This document shows, piece by piece, positions 13,153 through 13,789 of a DNA stretch of 13,789 nt. Numbering within the stretch: the stretch's first letter is position 1; each line of letters opens with the position of its first letter. Made by a program: the position numbers and the translations under genes. A model generated the notes under the pieces. That model was not told the origin of the DNA. It did not search any database and saw only the letters and a program-made list of their open reading frames with translations. The DNA comes from Paracoccaceae bacterium (GTDB lineage Bacteria > Pseudomonadota > Alphaproteobacteria > Rhodobacterales > Rhodobacteraceae): assembly GCA_023263735.1 (NCBI GenBank), contig JALQUQ010000031.1, positions 1 through 13,789 of the forward strand. Reading direction: 5' to 3'.

Positions 13153-13789
13153 CCGCATCCTGACCGCCGCCGACCGACTGGCCGGACAGGTGCGCCTGAC
13201 GCCGTTGCTGAATGCCCCCTTGCTGGACAAGGCCTTTGGCAAGCGGATCTATGTCAAGGCCGAATGCCTGCAAATCACAGGGTCTTTCAAGTTTCGCGGC
13301 GCGTGGTCAGCGGTCACCAACCTGCCCCCGGGGGCCAAGGGCGTCTTGGCACTTTCCTCAGGCAATCATGGGCAAGGCGTCGCGCTGGCCGCCGCGCGTC
13401 TGGGGTTGCCCTGTGTGATTGTCATGCCCGCCGACTCCCCCGTCATCAAGATCAACAATGTCCGCGCCTATGGGGCCGAGGTGATCCTGTACGACCGCGC
13501 GCAACAGGACCGCGACGCCTTGGGCAAATCGCTGTGCGAAGAGCGGGGTTTGCATCTGATTCACCCGTTTGATGATCTGGATGTGATCGCCGGTCAGGGC
13601 AGCGTCGGTCTGGAAATTGCCGAACAGGCCCGCGCGGCGGGATTGGATCAGGCCGAGGTTCTGGTGTGCTGCGGGGGCGGCGGTCTGTCGGCGGGCATAG
13701 CGACAGCCCTTCACCATCGCGCGCCCCGGCTGTGTGTTCGCACCTGCGAACCCGAAGGATTTGACGACATGGCACGCAGCCTGCAAGCC
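13145..13789 (+). CDS. Threonine/serine dehydratase-like PLP enzyme, N-terminal 215 codons (cut by window edge)
   Basis: A fold-type II PLP enzyme; 215 residues are visible and about 100 more are expected if it is a single-domain enzyme of about 320 residues. Lys49 in TGSFKFRGA is the PLP Schiff-base lysine. SSGNHGQGVALAA (70-82) binds the substrate carboxylate, and CCGGGGLSAG holds the PLP phosphate. Related enzymes deaminate threonine or serine to 2-oxobutyrate or pyruvate, or racemise serine. The C-terminus needed to separate a biosynthetic IlvA (with an ACT-like domain) from a catabolic or hydroxy-amino-acid dehydratase lies outside the window. Its ATG overlaps the hydrolase stop by eight bases (ATGTTTGA) with no strong ribosome binding site, so translation probably depends on the hydrolase. 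Confidence 0.88.
   Translation, partial: MFDRILTAADRLAGQVRLTPLLNAPLLDKAFGKRIYVKAECLQITGSFKFRGAWSAVTNLPPGAKGVLALSSGNHGQGVALAAARLGLPCVIVMPADSPVIKINNVRAYGAEVILYDRAQQDRDALGKSLCEERGLHLIHPFDDLDVIAGQGSVGLEIAEQARAAGLDQAEVLVCCGGGGLSAGIATALHHRAPRLCVRTCEPEGFDDMARSLQA

Noticed and set aside
1..13789. Mobile elements, CRISPR arrays, tRNA or rRNA genes, and anti-phage defence genes
   Set aside because: I saw no transposase, integrase, regularly spaced repeats, tRNA-like cloverleaf or rRNA sequence, and no gene with a recognisable defence domain. Codon use looks even across the window.

Overview
The window reads as a chromosomal segment of a GC-rich alphaproteobacterium, most likely a member of the Rhodobacterales (Rhodobacteraceae). 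I infer this from GC-rich coding sequence with dense, often overlapping genes, a pgsA-moaD-moaE run, a short transglycosylase lipoprotein, a SpoIIAA/RsbW-type pair like those known in Rhodobacter, and a CGCCTCCGGCGGGAGTATTT-type element between moaE and rnr. I see no rRNA, tRNA, CRISPR, insertion sequence or prophage. All genes look intact except the two cut by the window edges. No gap between genes exceeds 300 bases; the longest (8461-8676, 216 bases) holds a promoter, an operator-like repeat and other inverted repeats.

Layout. (1) Positions 1-5462, minus strand: homocysteine S-methyltransferase family gene, rluA, pgsA, moaD, moaE, rnr and the start of an exported protein, in transcription order. 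Several junctions are ATGA overlaps or 2-nt gaps, so most of this is probably co-transcribed. (2) 5581-6003, plus strand: a glyoxalase-fold (VOC) gene divergent from region 1. (3) 6028-8460, minus strand: a compact three-gene unit with a gamma-glutamyltransferase-family Ntn hydrolase, free methionine-(R)-sulfoxide reductase (msrC) and a zinc-site GFA-family protein. A promoter with a consensus TTGACA and a 17-bp inverted repeat lies in front. (4) 8677-9451, minus strand: a STAS anti-sigma-factor antagonist overlapping its HATPase anti-sigma kinase, with hspQ upstream at 9534-9860. (5) 9944-11492, plus strand: an AEC-family permease and a transglycosylase lipoprotein, ending at a GC-rich hairpin. 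(6) 11532-12137, minus strand: lolA, possibly made from a leaderless mRNA. (7) 12322-13789, plus strand: an alpha/beta hydrolase overlapping a PLP-dependent threonine/serine dehydratase that runs off the end.

How they fit together: region 1 is mostly housekeeping (phospholipid head-group synthesis, molybdenum cofactor, pseudouridylation, RNA decay). Region 3 suggests thiol or methionine repair, although its first enzyme probably does not carry out classical periplasmic glutathione breakdown. Region 4 is a partner-switching regulatory module of the type linked to gene transfer agent production in Rhodobacter capsulatus. I did not find an obviously new multi-gene system. The best leads are the regulated sulfur-related operon, the partner-switching pair, and several unexplained palindromes.
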